Positions 1-5,585 are shown, numbered from the stretch's first letter. The stretch: 8,238 nt of DNA from Collinsella sp. CAG:166 (GCA_000434535.1 FR878626.1:3944-12181), one strand, 5' to 3'. Notes: a model not told the origin generated them from the letters alone. Numbers and translations are program-made.

Positions 1-69
1 TGCGGACGTTTTGCCCCCATCGGTGTCGCCCATGTCGCCAATCGGCAGAAGGTGGTTTACATCTGTCAC
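1..69 (-). CDS. Possible 5' end of a divergent gene leaving the window (weak)
   Basis: On the minus strand a frame is open from position 102 to the window edge. It could start at GTG 69 (reading MTDVNHLLPIGDMGDTDGG then KTSA) or at ATG 33 (MGDTDGGKTSA). The residues look protein-like, but neither start has a visible Shine-Dalgarno sequence, so a GTG start would have to be leaderless. The plus strand is also open over 1-93 (ending TAA at 91-93), so an upstream gene running towards the flavodoxin gene is an equal alternative. No family can be named from so little sequence. Confidence 0.22.
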   Translation of the reverse strand, partial: MTDVNHLLPIGDMGDTDGGKTSA

Positions 70-83
70 GTTAGTACTAAGAT
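56..83 (+). promoter_or_regulatory. Candidate promoter of the flavodoxin gene
   Basis: TTTACA (56-61) and TAAGAT (78-83) are separated by 16 bp and resemble a sigma-70-type -35/-10 pair. They would start transcription near position 90, about 50 bases before the gene. The stretch is clearly more AT-rich than the rest of the window, which fits a promoter. The proposed -10 overlaps the palindrome at 71-80. This is prediction by eye only. Confidence 0.35.
71..80. promoter_or_regulatory. Perfect 10 bp palindrome TTAGTACTAA, possible operator
   Basis: TTAGTACTAA equals its own reverse complement. It lies in the leader of the flavodoxin gene and overlaps the candidate -10 element, a position where a dimeric repressor could block transcription. 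No regulator gene is visible to pair with it, and a 10 bp palindrome can occur by chance in AT-rich DNA. Confidence 0.25.
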
Positions 84-128
84 ATTCATCTAATAAATTG
101 CATTAGTGGCTTTAGTTTTGGGGGAAAC

Positions 129-132
129 GAGG
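129..132 (+). promoter_or_regulatory. Ribosome binding site GAGG for the flavodoxin gene
   Basis: GAGG ends 10 bases before ATG 143 and 4 bases before GTG 137. A further G-rich run (120-124) lies just upstream. The ATG spacing is at the long end of normal and the GTG spacing is short, so the site favours ATG 143 only moderately. Confidence 0.45.
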
Positions 133-142
133 CAACGTGACT

Positions 143-694
143 ATGACGTGCTCTTTGGTGGTTAACAGCAAGAGCGGTAATACCAGGATGGTTTCGGGCG
201 CGATCAAGCGCGCTCTGCAGGCTGCGGGCGTTGAGTTTGTCCATGCCGCGGCGTTGAGCGACGATGCGGATGCAGATCAGGTTGCGCTCGAGGCGCAGGG
301 CGCCTGCGCGGCCGACACGGTGCTCGTCGGTTTTTGGTGCGACAAGGGCGCGTGCACGCCTTCGGTTGCCGCGCTGCTCTCCGCTCTGCACGGCAAGCGC
401 GTTTTCCTCTTTGGTACCTGCGGTTTTGGCGCCGACCAGAGCTATTATCAGCAGATTATCAATCGCGTGACCTCCAATTTGGCCGAGGATGCCGAGCTTG
501 TGGGTTGGGCAATGTGCCAGGGCAAGATGGGTCCCGCGGTCAAGCAGCGCTACGAGGCCATGCTCGAGCAAGATCCCGACAATGTCCGCTTTAAGATGCT
601 GCTCGATAACTGGGTCGCCGCAAAGGATCACCCCACCAAGGAAGATCTGGACAACATGGCTGCAGCCGCCAAAAAGGCCGTGCTGGGGGAGTAG
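143..694 (+). CDS. Flavodoxin family protein
   Basis: A 183-residue cytoplasmic protein of the flavodoxin fold, expected to bind FMN and carry electrons to or from a partner oxidoreductase. The first strand and phosphate-binding loop are at the N-terminus: SLVVNSKSGNT, with S9-K-S-G-N-T14 matching the (T/S)-x-(T/S)-G-N-T flavodoxin loop. Further family-like blocks are GFWCDKGACTP (63-73), FGTCGFGADQSYY (about 90-102), CQGKMG (125-130) and a C-terminal helical region rich in Ala, Lys and Asp. The CQGKM block and the short C-terminal helices recall the PF12641-type flavodoxins, which include the bilirubin-reductase accessory protein BilS, but no reductase partner is visible here, so that role is not assigned. 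ATG 143 is preferred over GTG 137 because the protein then starts directly with strand 1; GTG 137 would add two residues. The stop is TAG. The gene appears monocistronic, with the hairpin at 792-814 as likely terminator. Confidence 0.85.
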   Translation: MTCSLVVNSKSGNTRMVSGAIKRALQAAGVEFVHAAALSDDADADQVALEAQGACAADTVLVGFWCDKGACTPSVAALLSALHGKRVFLFGTCGFGADQSYYQQIINRVTSNLAEDAELVGWAMCQGKMGPAVKQRYEAMLEQDPDNVRFKMLLDNWVAAKDHPTKEDLDNMAAAAKKAVLGE

Positions 695-774
695 CTCCCA
701 TCGCTGACGGCGGTCGGTCCATCTTTCTAAATGAAACGTCCTCCCGGGCGTCGGGGCACGAAGTTCCCTGCTCT

Positions 775-818
775 ACAGTCCTGCGCAAGACGAAGGCCAC
801 ATTAAGTGGCCTTCTTTG
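775..818 (+). repeat. 44 bp inverted-repeat core, left copy
   Basis: Begins ACAGTCCTGCGCAAGACG and ends GGCCTTCTTTG. All 44 bases match the reverse complement of 5542-5585. Perfect identity over this length, beside diverged flanks, indicates recent copying, conversion between the copies, or strong selection on the hairpin. Confidence 0.9.
792..814 (+). terminator. Rho-independent-type hairpin after the flavodoxin gene
   Basis: A perfect 9 bp stem (GAAGGCCAC with GTGGCCTTC) closes a 5-base ATTAA loop and is followed by TTTG. It lies 97 bases after the flavodoxin stop on the same strand. The short T tract makes it a moderate terminator. An identical hairpin sits in the same relation to the LTA synthase-like gene on the other strand. 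Confidence 0.65.
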
Positions 819-898
819 CGTGCGGAACTCGCGATGAACTTCGTGCCCCGCCGCCCGGGAGGACGCCTCTTTATTGATGGGAGGCCTGATAGGTCGAT

Positions 899-1066
899 GG
901 TTCCGTGCCCGGATGCGTCCAAAGTGGGACGGGCTTTCCGGATGGGCAGGCTTTCGAAAAATGCGTCCCGGAATTTGCCACGCTTGAAATGGGATGCAGT
1001 TTCCCGATGAGGCACTCGACGGGAAATACATCCCAGAAATGGCCTTTGAGCTGGGATAAGATTTCC
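899..1066. repeat. Array of six alternating motifs, left copy
   Basis: Motifs fit a loose GGGAYRYANTTTCC pattern. They lie at 899-910 (reverse, degenerate), 926-939 (forward), 955-969 (reverse), 991-1004 (forward, GGGATGCAGTTTCC), 1022-1034 (reverse) and 1053-1066 (forward). Start-to-start spacings are 27, 29, 36, 31 and 31 bases. The forward motif at 991 is identical to two motifs of the right array when those are read on the opposite strand, and its left flank (GTCCCGGAATT, then GAAATGGGATG) also aligns with that array. Neighbouring motifs are partly complementary and could pair as hairpins. Confidence 0.7.
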
Positions 1067-1085
1067 GCGGCATCTCGGATTCTCA

Positions 1086-1163
1086 AAAATGAGACACGCC
1101 GTTGGCGAAAATGAGACACGTGATATCGGGCATCGGATGTATCATTTGCAAAAATGAGTCCAC
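1086..1163 (+). repeat. Three copies of an AAAATGAG-type repeat before the surface-protein gene
   Basis: AAAATGAGACACG occurs at 1086-1098 and again at 1108-1120; a diverged copy AAAATGAGTCCAC is at 1151-1163. Offsets are 22 and 43 bases, about two and four helical turns. The sequence resembles the reverse form of the array motif, so these may be outlying relatives. The third copy holds the upstream ATG (1154) of the surface-protein frame, an argument against using that ATG as the start. A regulator-binding or promoter role is possible but unproven; I found no convincing -35/-10 pair here. Confidence 0.55.
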
Positions 1164-1177
1164 TCCACTCGAGTAAA

Positions 1178-1183
1178 GCGAGG
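1178..1183 (+). promoter_or_regulatory. Ribosome binding site deciding the surface-protein start
   Basis: GCGAGG ends 6 bases before ATG 1190, an ideal spacing. The upstream in-frame ATG 1154 has no such site. Starting at 1190 also gives a cleaner signal peptide. Confidence 0.65.
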
Positions 1184-1189
1184 TCCCTC

Positions 1190-1942
1190 ATGTACGTTCC
1201 ACACCCCCGTATCCGTAGGCTGTCGAAAATCCCGCTTGTTGGGACGGCGGCGCTTGCTGCGTTGATCGCCACGAGCGTCGCCTGCTTCACGGCCACGCCC
1301 CAGGTTGCCCAGGCGGCAGACGCGCCCGCAATCACCGATATGACCGAGCAGGATTATCAAGCCCTGGGTCTGGGCACGAGCGAGGACATTCCGGCCGATA
1401 CCATTGGCCCCTATTCCACTGATACCCCCACGACGTTTGCCACGCGCAGCGAGGTCTATATGGCAGCTAACGGTAGCCATGGCAATCGCTACACTCTGCG
1501 CGACAAGCTCGAGAACGTCGAGCGCGGTGACATTGGCGGCAGCAGCAAACTCACCGATGGCTATGGAAGTGTGTGGGGCGCCGCAAAGTTCTGGCAAAAC
1601 GTCAACAACTTCGATACGAACAGCGATCTCTACAAGCATAGCGACTACGGTGGCGGCACCTGGTCGTACCTAAGCAACAATGAGTCCTCAACAGTACTCG
1701 CCAACGACAACAACGGTTTCTCGGGCATTCACGCCACGAGTGTTGAGTTCTGCAGCGACGCCAGCACGGGCAAAAAGAGCCGCGTTGCCGAGCTCCGTGC
1801 CTACGGCGACAGTTCCTCCACGACGATTGACGGCAAGTCATACGCCGGAAAGGTTGAGCTGGTCCTCTACTCGTTTAGCAACGGGCGTACGCGCACTCTC
1901 GACACACACCTGCCGGTGACGGTCAACACTAATATGATGTAG
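1190..1942 (+). CDS. N-terminal portion of the surface protein (250 aa, ends at the internal TAG)
   Basis: This is what would be made if the TAG terminates. The signal peptide has a basic start (RIRRLSK, residues 7-13), a hydrophobic core (IPLVGTAALAALIATSVA) and a signal peptidase I site at VAQA-A (cleavage near residue 42). The mature part (about 208 residues) is polar, rich in Gly, Ser, Asn, Thr and Asp, with WGAAKFWQNVNNFDT (about 130-145) and a strand-like run GKVELVLYSFSNG just before the break. It resembles the first, incomplete part of a beta-propeller or a capping domain; I do not recognise a named family in it. The same frame also has ATG 1154, which would add 12 residues but lies in a repeat and lacks a ribosome site. 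Without the C-terminal part this fragment would be released rather than anchored. Confidence 0.6.
   Translation: MYVPHPRIRRLSKIPLVGTAALAALIATSVACFTATPQVAQAADAPAITDMTEQDYQALGLGTSEDIPADTIGPYSTDTPTTFATRSEVYMAANGSHGNRYTLRDKLENVERGDIGGSSKLTDGYGSVWGAAKFWQNVNNFDTNSDLYKHSDYGGGTWSYLSNNESSTVLANDNNGFSGIHATSVEFCSDASTGKKSRVAELRAYGDSSSTTIDGKSYAGKVELVLYSFSNGRTRTLDTHLPVTVNTNMM
1940..1942 (+). other. In-frame amber codon (TAG) at codon 251 of the surface-protein gene
   Basis: The sequence reads AAT ATG ATG TAG GAA GGC CGT. The frame before and after is the same (2081 minus 1154 is divisible by three) and stays open for 1,111 further codons. All three complete genes here end in TAG, so TAG is an ordinary stop in this organism and general reassignment is unlikely. 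Confidence 0.9.
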
Positions 1943-4900
1943 GAAGGCCGTTTTAAGTACCTGGATGCCGGTTACCTGCAAGAGCACGACGCCGTCTTTG
2001 ATGTCGAGGCGGGCGATGTCGATGGCGACGGCGTCGACGAGCTTTTTGTCTACGCGGGCTGCTATGTCGACGAGAACGGCGTGCGCAAGGCTGTAGTCGA
2101 CATGTATGACTTGGAGGGCGGCAACTGGAAGCAAAGCGTCGTCAAGATCGATGCCGGTAACGCCGCGGACTACACCACGCACAACAAGGGCGGGAACGAT
2201 TCCTGGACGCAGCTTCAGTCAGCTCCTGTCGTTTCGCTAGCGGCCGGCGACCTCGATCGCGATTTTTGCGATGACCTCGCCATCGTGGTCTCGGCACCTT
2301 ACGGCAAGAAGAATATTGATAAGTCGACGCATTGCGAGCTGTTTTCGTGGGATGCATCCAAGGGTGCGCTCGTCCATGTCGATGCTCTGGGCGACGCGGG
2401 CGCAATCTCCCTCTCCGCGAACGGCAAGACCATGGTCGCTGCGAATGCGACGTTCGGCACGTTTGCCGCCTACGATGAAGAAGGAAAGAAGACGGGTGAA
2501 ACCGTCACGGGCCTTATTCTTGCGGGCTATGACTGGCAACGCAGCGCTTTTGATTACGGCGCTTCTGACGGCAGCAAGGGGCTGTACGGCGCGCTGTACC
2601 GCTACGCGTATTTTGACTCGGAGTCTGGCGAGTTCAAGCTTTCCGATTGCAAGGAATACAGAGACGGGCTCCTCGCCTCCTATGGGCTGATGCATGTGCC
2701 CAACAGCGCATGGAAGGATAGCGCTCAGGATAAGCGCTATCCGTGCACCTTGGCGCCTATTGCCCTTGCCACTGCCAACCTTGACGGCCTGTCCGAGCAG
2801 CTGGCGGTCGACGAGGTGCTCGTGGGCGGCGATGTGTTCCGCGACTTTGCCTGCAACACGGCACAGAGCGGGGCTCAGGGCTTGGGGTCCATGGTCGGAA
2901 CCATGAGCATGAGCGGTCAGCAATACAACAGCAGCAACAAGCATGACCACAAGGGTATAGAGCAGGTGTGGATCAGCGACGTCAAGGCGGGCAGCGTCTC
3001 GGGTTCGGACCGCTATAACGAGAGCTTTATCGCCGTGGTGGGCAAGCACCGCGACGAGGACCTGCGCAAGAACGATGACTACTATTGGATGACCGCCTCG
3101 CATTTTTCGCTCGACGAGAACGGAAAGGTGCGCCGCGGCGAGGAGCAGGTGATTAGCGAGAGCAACCGTCGCGGCACTACCTACGGCACATTTATCTCGC
3201 TCGCGCTGCCCGATGTCGACAACGACAGCGTCAAGATCACGTACAAGGACCGCTACAAGGTCTATACCAACCCGCGCGTGCTTGCCGTGCTGCAGGATGC
3301 GCCCTATGTTGAGGATCTGGAGCAGGCATACGGCTATCTGGTGTTGGGCGGCACGTCATACGGAGAGGAAAAGGGCACGGGGACATCCCAGGGCTATACC
3401 ATTGGCGCCGAGTTGGGCGTTGCCGTCGAGGTGCAGACCGGTCCGCCCCTGGTCGCGATGAATGCTTCAGTCGATTTTGCCGCCGAGGGATGCTATGACT
3501 ACCGGAGCGAGCGCACGGTCAGCGCAAGCGTAAGCTATGAGTCGCATGCCGGCGAGGGTGACAAGGCCGTGCTCTACACGATTCCGATGGTCTATTACGA
3601 GTATGAGATCGAAAATGAGGAAACTGGTGGCAAGGGCGTGATGGCGGCGCCCGTGTCGCTCGGCGCGCAGACCTCGGTCGTTAATGTCGAGGCCTATGAC
3701 CGCATTGCCAAACAGCACAATATGACGCCGCTCAGCTACTTTTTGACCAACCGGTCGGGAGAACCCGGAACCTATCAAACGACGCTCAACGGCGAGACTC
3801 CCGTTGGGGATTCCTTTGGCCTGGGCAAGCCTGGCGTAACGCGCGCCTACACGCACGATGGGTTTAACGGCGCCGCCGCGCAGTCGGGGGCGAGCATTGA
3901 GCAGACCATCGAAGTCGAGGAGGGCAAGGAGCAGGAGCTCGAGCTCGGCTTGACGCTGAACGGCAGCGTTGTCATGGGCGCGAAGCTCGCAAAGCACGAG
4001 TTGTTTGGCGGCCTGTGCTTTGGTGCCAACGCCGGCTTTACTACGGGTAACTCCTCGAGTGAATCGACCGAATACGGCGGCACCGTCGACAACCTGCCCG
4101 AGGCCGCGCAGGGCAAGTACGGTTTTGTGTGGCGTCTGGGCGTCAACGCGGTGGATGTCGACAAGTTCGAGGCAGACTCGGGCGACAAGCTCGGCACCAA
4201 GGACACCGACCAGTTCTGGATCGTGGGCTATGACGTTAAGGACGTCGAGATGCCCGACGCGCCGGCCGTGACGGGCTTTACGGCAAACGCCGTCGATTCG
4301 ACCAGCGTTACGTTTAGCTGGGACGATGTACTCGCAAACAAGAGTGGCTTTAGCTACGGCGTGGGCATGCTGCAGAGCAATGCGGCGGATGCGGTCGTCA
4401 ATAGCTGGAAGATTGCCGACAACACGCAGACCTCGCTCAAGTGGGATGGGCTGCAGCCCAATACGGAGTATCGATTCGCCATCGCCGCCGTTAAGAATGG
4501 ATCCACGACCGAAACAGGTATTCGCTCGGCAATCATCACGGTCAAGACCATGCCCGATGGCATGACGATGACCGTGAGCGGACCTGCGGCGGATGCTGCG
4601 GAGGGGTCGGATTTTGGATACGACTCTTCGGTTGAGCGCACGGCGGGAAGCCACCTGACGCTCTCGGCGATTGGCCATGTGAAGCAACTCGGTGCCGACG
4701 ATAGCGAAACAGGGCTGGCACCGACCTATGTGTGGTACCGCAAGGGCCGCGGCGAGACAGAGTTTAAGCTCGTGGGTGCCGATGGCAACCTCGCGGCTGG
4801 AACGGCCTCAAAGCTCGAGATTGACCTGACCGCAGACGATGACGGTGCGCAGTATTACTGCCACGTGGGATACAACGACGTGGGCCTCGACACCGGCACG

Positions 4901-5278
4901 ACGCTCGCGAATATCGAGGCCGAGGAGACGGCGCCCACAACGGTGAACGCCACCCCGATCCGCATGCGCCGCCTGTTCTCACAGGCAAGTGCGGGCGCCA
5001 AGAAGTTCCTGGACCATACGCTGGTAAACACCGCCGGCCCAACCGATTCCGAAGGCTCAAAGGACCCCGAGACTCCTGAGACCCCGACGAACCCGGACAA
5101 GCCCAAGTCCGACAACGGAGCTAAGACCGACACCAAGGTCAAGACTACGACCACAGCGAAGAACCTCGCAAACACCGGCGACCAAACATTCGCCCTAGTC
5201 GCCACCGCAGCAGCAGCGGGAGCAACGCTCGTAGTGATAGCCCTCATCATGCTGATCAAGCGCCGCAAGACCCACTAG
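1943..5278 (+). CDS. C-terminal portion of the surface protein: propeller, FN3, Ig-like, LANTG anchor
   Basis: Open from the codon after the internal TAG to the tandem TAG TAG stop: 1,111 codons. There is no start with a ribosome site near the break; the first usable codon is GTG 2081, so independent translation is unlikely. Numbering from ATG 1190: calcium-loop-like FG-GAP/VCBS motifs at D276-VDGDGVDE, D354-LDRDFCDD and D675-VDNDS; a beta-rich middle with two alternating-residue stretches (about 730-780 and 915-975); an FN3 domain (SVTFSW and LQPNTEYRFAIAAV); and an Ig-like domain ending in the classic ADDDGAQYYCHV. After a linker rich in Thr, Pro and Lys comes the cell-wall sorting signal LANTGD, one membrane helix and a basic tail. 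LAxTG is the signal reported for class E sortases of actinobacteria; no sortase gene is in the window. Codon use matches the upstream portion. Confidence 0.7.
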   Translation, partial: EGRFKYLDAGYLQEHDAVFDVEAGDVDGDGVDELFVYAGCYVDENGVRKAVVDMYDLEGGNWKQSVVKIDAGNAADYTTHNKGGNDSWTQLQSAPVVSLAAGDLDRDFCDDLAIVVSAPYGKKNIDKSTHCELFSWDASKGALVHVDALGDAGAISLSANGKTMVAANATFGTFAAYDEEGKKTGETVTGLILAGYDWQRSAFDYGASDGSKGLYGALYRYAYFDSESGEFKLSDCKEYRDGLLASYGLMHVPNSAWKDSAQDKRYPCTLAPIALATANLDGLSEQLAVDEVLVGGDVFRDFACNTAQSGAQGLGSMVGTMSMSGQQYNSSNKHDHKGIEQVWISDVKAGSVSGSDRYNESFIAVVGKHRDEDLRKNDDYYWMTASHFSLDENGKVRRGEEQVISESNRRGTTYGTFISLALPDVDNDSVKITYKDRYKVYTNPRVLAVLQDAPYVEDLEQAYGYLVLGGTSYGEEKGTGTSQGYTIGAELGVAVEVQTGPPLVAMNASVDFAAEGCYDYRSERTVSASVSYESHAGEGDKAVLYTIPMVYYEYEIENEETGGKGVMAAPVSLGAQTSVVNVEAYDRIAKQHNMTPLSYFLTNRSGEPGTYQTTLNGETPVGDSFGLGKPGVTRAYTHDGFNGAAAQSGASIEQTIEVEEGKEQELELGLTLNGSVVMGAKLAKHELFGGLCFGANAGFTTGNSSSESTEYGGTVDNLPEAAQGKYGFVWRLGVNAVDVDKFEADSGDKLGTKDTDQFWIVGYDVKDVEMPDAPAVTGFTANAVDSTSVTFSWDDVLANKSGFSYGVGMLQSNAADAVVNSWKIADNTQTSLKWDGLQPNTEYRFAIAAVKNGSTTETGIRSAIITVKTMPDGMTMTVSGPAADAAEGSDFGYDSSVERTAGSHLTLSAIGHVKQLGADDSETGLAPTYVWYRKGRGETEFKLVGADGNLAAGTASKLEIDLTADDDGAQYYCHVGYNDVGLDTGTTLANIEAEETAPTTVNATPIRMRRLFSQASAGAKKFLDHTLVNTAGPTDSEGSKDPETPETPTNPDKPKSDNGAKTDTKVKTTTTAKNLANTGDQTFALVATAAAAGATLVVIALIMLIKRRKTH

Positions 5279-5305
5279 TAGCCAGTCGAACATATCGACA
5301 ACCCA

Positions 5306-5343
5306 AAAACCCGGGTAGCCAAAAAACAGGCCACCCGGGTTTT
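5306..5343 (+). terminator. Strong rho-independent terminator after the surface-protein gene
   Basis: AAAAACCCGGGT pairs with ACCCGGGTTTT, the stem continuing as GCC/GGC after a single A-C mismatch (5317 with 5332), and closing an A-rich loop (5321-5328). It lies 25 bases after the tandem stop. The T run on the plus strand and the matching A run on the other side would let it work in both directions, protecting the two convergent genes from each other. Confidence 0.85.
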
Positions 5344-5367
5344 CTGTTGAGTGGAGACTCCGCAAGC

Positions 5368-5536
5368 GGAAACTGCATCCCACAATTAGCGCCCGGAACG
5401 GGACACATTTTCCCAACGAGCCTCAACCGGAAAATACATCCCGGAATCCAGCTGAATAGTGGGACACACTTTCCCAATCGGGTCCCAAGCGGAAACTGCA
5501 TCCCATTCCAGACAAGAATTCCGGGACACACTTTCC
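5368..5536. repeat. Array of six alternating motifs, right copy
   Basis: The motifs are GGAAACTGCATCCC (5368-5381), GGGACACATTTTCC (5400-5413), GGAAAATACATCCC (5429-5442), GGGACACACTTTCC (5461-5474), GGAAACTGCATCCC (5491-5504) and GGGACACACTTTCC (5523-5536). Start spacings are 32, 29, 32, 30 and 32 bases, close to three helical turns. Two subtypes alternate strictly: GGGATGYA on the minus strand and GGGACACA on the plus strand. The spacers between them are mostly unrelated. Adjacent motifs are about 11 of 14 complementary, so each could pair with either neighbour. Confidence 0.85.
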
Positions 5537-5541
5537 GCAAA

Positions 5542-5585
5542 CAAAGAAGGCCACTTAATGTGGCCTTCGTCTTGCGCAGGACTGT
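5542..5585 (-). repeat. 44 bp inverted-repeat core, right copy
   Basis: The reverse complement is identical at all 44 positions to 775-818. The two cores lie about 4.7 kb apart in opposite orientation, flanking the surface-protein gene. Confidence 0.9.
5546..5568 (-). terminator. Hairpin terminator of the LTA synthase-like gene
   Basis: The same 9 bp stem and 5-base loop as at 792-814. On the minus strand it is followed by TTTGTTTG and lies 83 bases past the TAG stop of the membrane phosphotransferase gene. Confidence 0.65.

Larger units (their letters stand above)
737..865. repeat. Large nested palindrome (about 129 bp)
   Basis: Two 30-base arms, 737-766 and 836-865, are complementary at 29 of 30 positions (only T751 against C851 fails). 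They are almost concentric with the inner terminator hairpin at 792-814. The RNA or single-stranded DNA could form a long stem carrying the terminator hairpin in its loop. The arms are GC-rich (CCTCCCGGGCG and CGCCCGGGAGG). The right copy of the composite repeat has a diverged left arm and no matching right arm. Confidence 0.8.
732..1070 (+). repeat. Left copy of a composite repeat: terminator head plus alternating motif array
   Basis: This fills most of the 495-base gap between the flavodoxin and surface-protein genes. Its head (732-827) contains a 44 bp core (775-818) whose exact reverse complement lies at 5542-5585; similarity extends across the head, beginning with TGAAACGTC (732-740) and ending with TGCGGAA (821-827). 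An extra stretch of about 70 bases (828-898), absent from the right copy, completes a larger palindrome. The tail (899-1066) is an array of six short motifs in alternating orientation. It begins 37 bases after the flavodoxin stop. I do not recognise it as a named element. Confidence 0.8.
1190..5278 (+). pseudogene. LANTG-anchored multidomain surface protein gene, interrupted by in-frame TAG
   Basis: Positions 1190-5278 form one frame of 1,362 codons plus stop, broken only by TAG at 1940-1942 (codon 251). Read through, it is a secreted wall-attached protein: signal peptide 1-42, FG-GAP-like propeller about 270-700, beta-rich region about 720-1000, fibronectin type III about 1021-1120, Ig-like about 1123-1243, acidic and Pro/Thr/Lys-rich linker about 1284-1324, sortase signal LANTG 1326-1330, membrane helix about 1334-1356 and a KRRKTH tail. 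Such layouts serve adhesion or glycan binding on the cell surface; no ligand can be named. The frame is intact on both sides of the TAG and the propeller motif resumes 25 codons later, so a single base change (for example CAG to TAG) is the simplest explanation. As written, the product would be a short secreted fragment without an anchor. The real stop is doubled (TAG TAG, 5276-5281). Suppression of the internal TAG or a sequencing error cannot be excluded. Confidence 0.75.

Noticed and set aside
143..694. Assignment as BilS (bilirubin reductase accessory flavodoxin)
   Set aside because: The CQGKM block and length are compatible, but many flavodoxins share them and no BilR-type reductase is seen nearby. 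Only the family is called.
591..1073. Minus-strand reading frame of 160 codons
   Set aside because: It overlaps the flavodoxin 3' end and the left repeat element. The resemblance between its translation and that of the frame at 5347-5757 is explained by the shared 44 bp core.
1154..1189. ATG 1154 as start of the surface protein
   Set aside because: It lies within the third AAAATGAG repeat and has no ribosome site, whereas ATG 1190 has GCGAGG at 6 bases.
1190..1320. Lipoprotein signal (TSVAC at residues 28-32)
   Set aside because: The position three residues before the cysteine is Ser rather than Leu or Val, and a good signal peptidase I site (VAQA) follows. The C-terminal LANTG anchor also fits a non-lipoprotein.
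1940..1942. Genome-wide TAG recoding or pyrrolysine insertion
   Set aside because: All three complete genes in the window terminate at TAG, and nothing near the site looks like a programmed insertion signal. A nonsense mutation or error is simpler.
3467..4687. Long minus-strand frame (406 codons) inside the surface-protein gene
   Set aside because: It is an antisense shadow caused by G/C-rich third positions. The plus strand there encodes FN3 and continuous beta-rich sequence; the antisense product is Arg/His/Val-rich with no domain.
5368..5536. CRISPR array
   Set aside because: The repeats are only 14 bp, alternate in orientation, come in two subtypes, and have spacers of 15-18 bases. No cas gene is present.
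775..5585. Insertion sequence or composite transposon
   Set aside because: No transposase or recombinase is encoded between the inverted copies, and no target-site duplication is evident by eye. The inverted repeats are reported without that claim.
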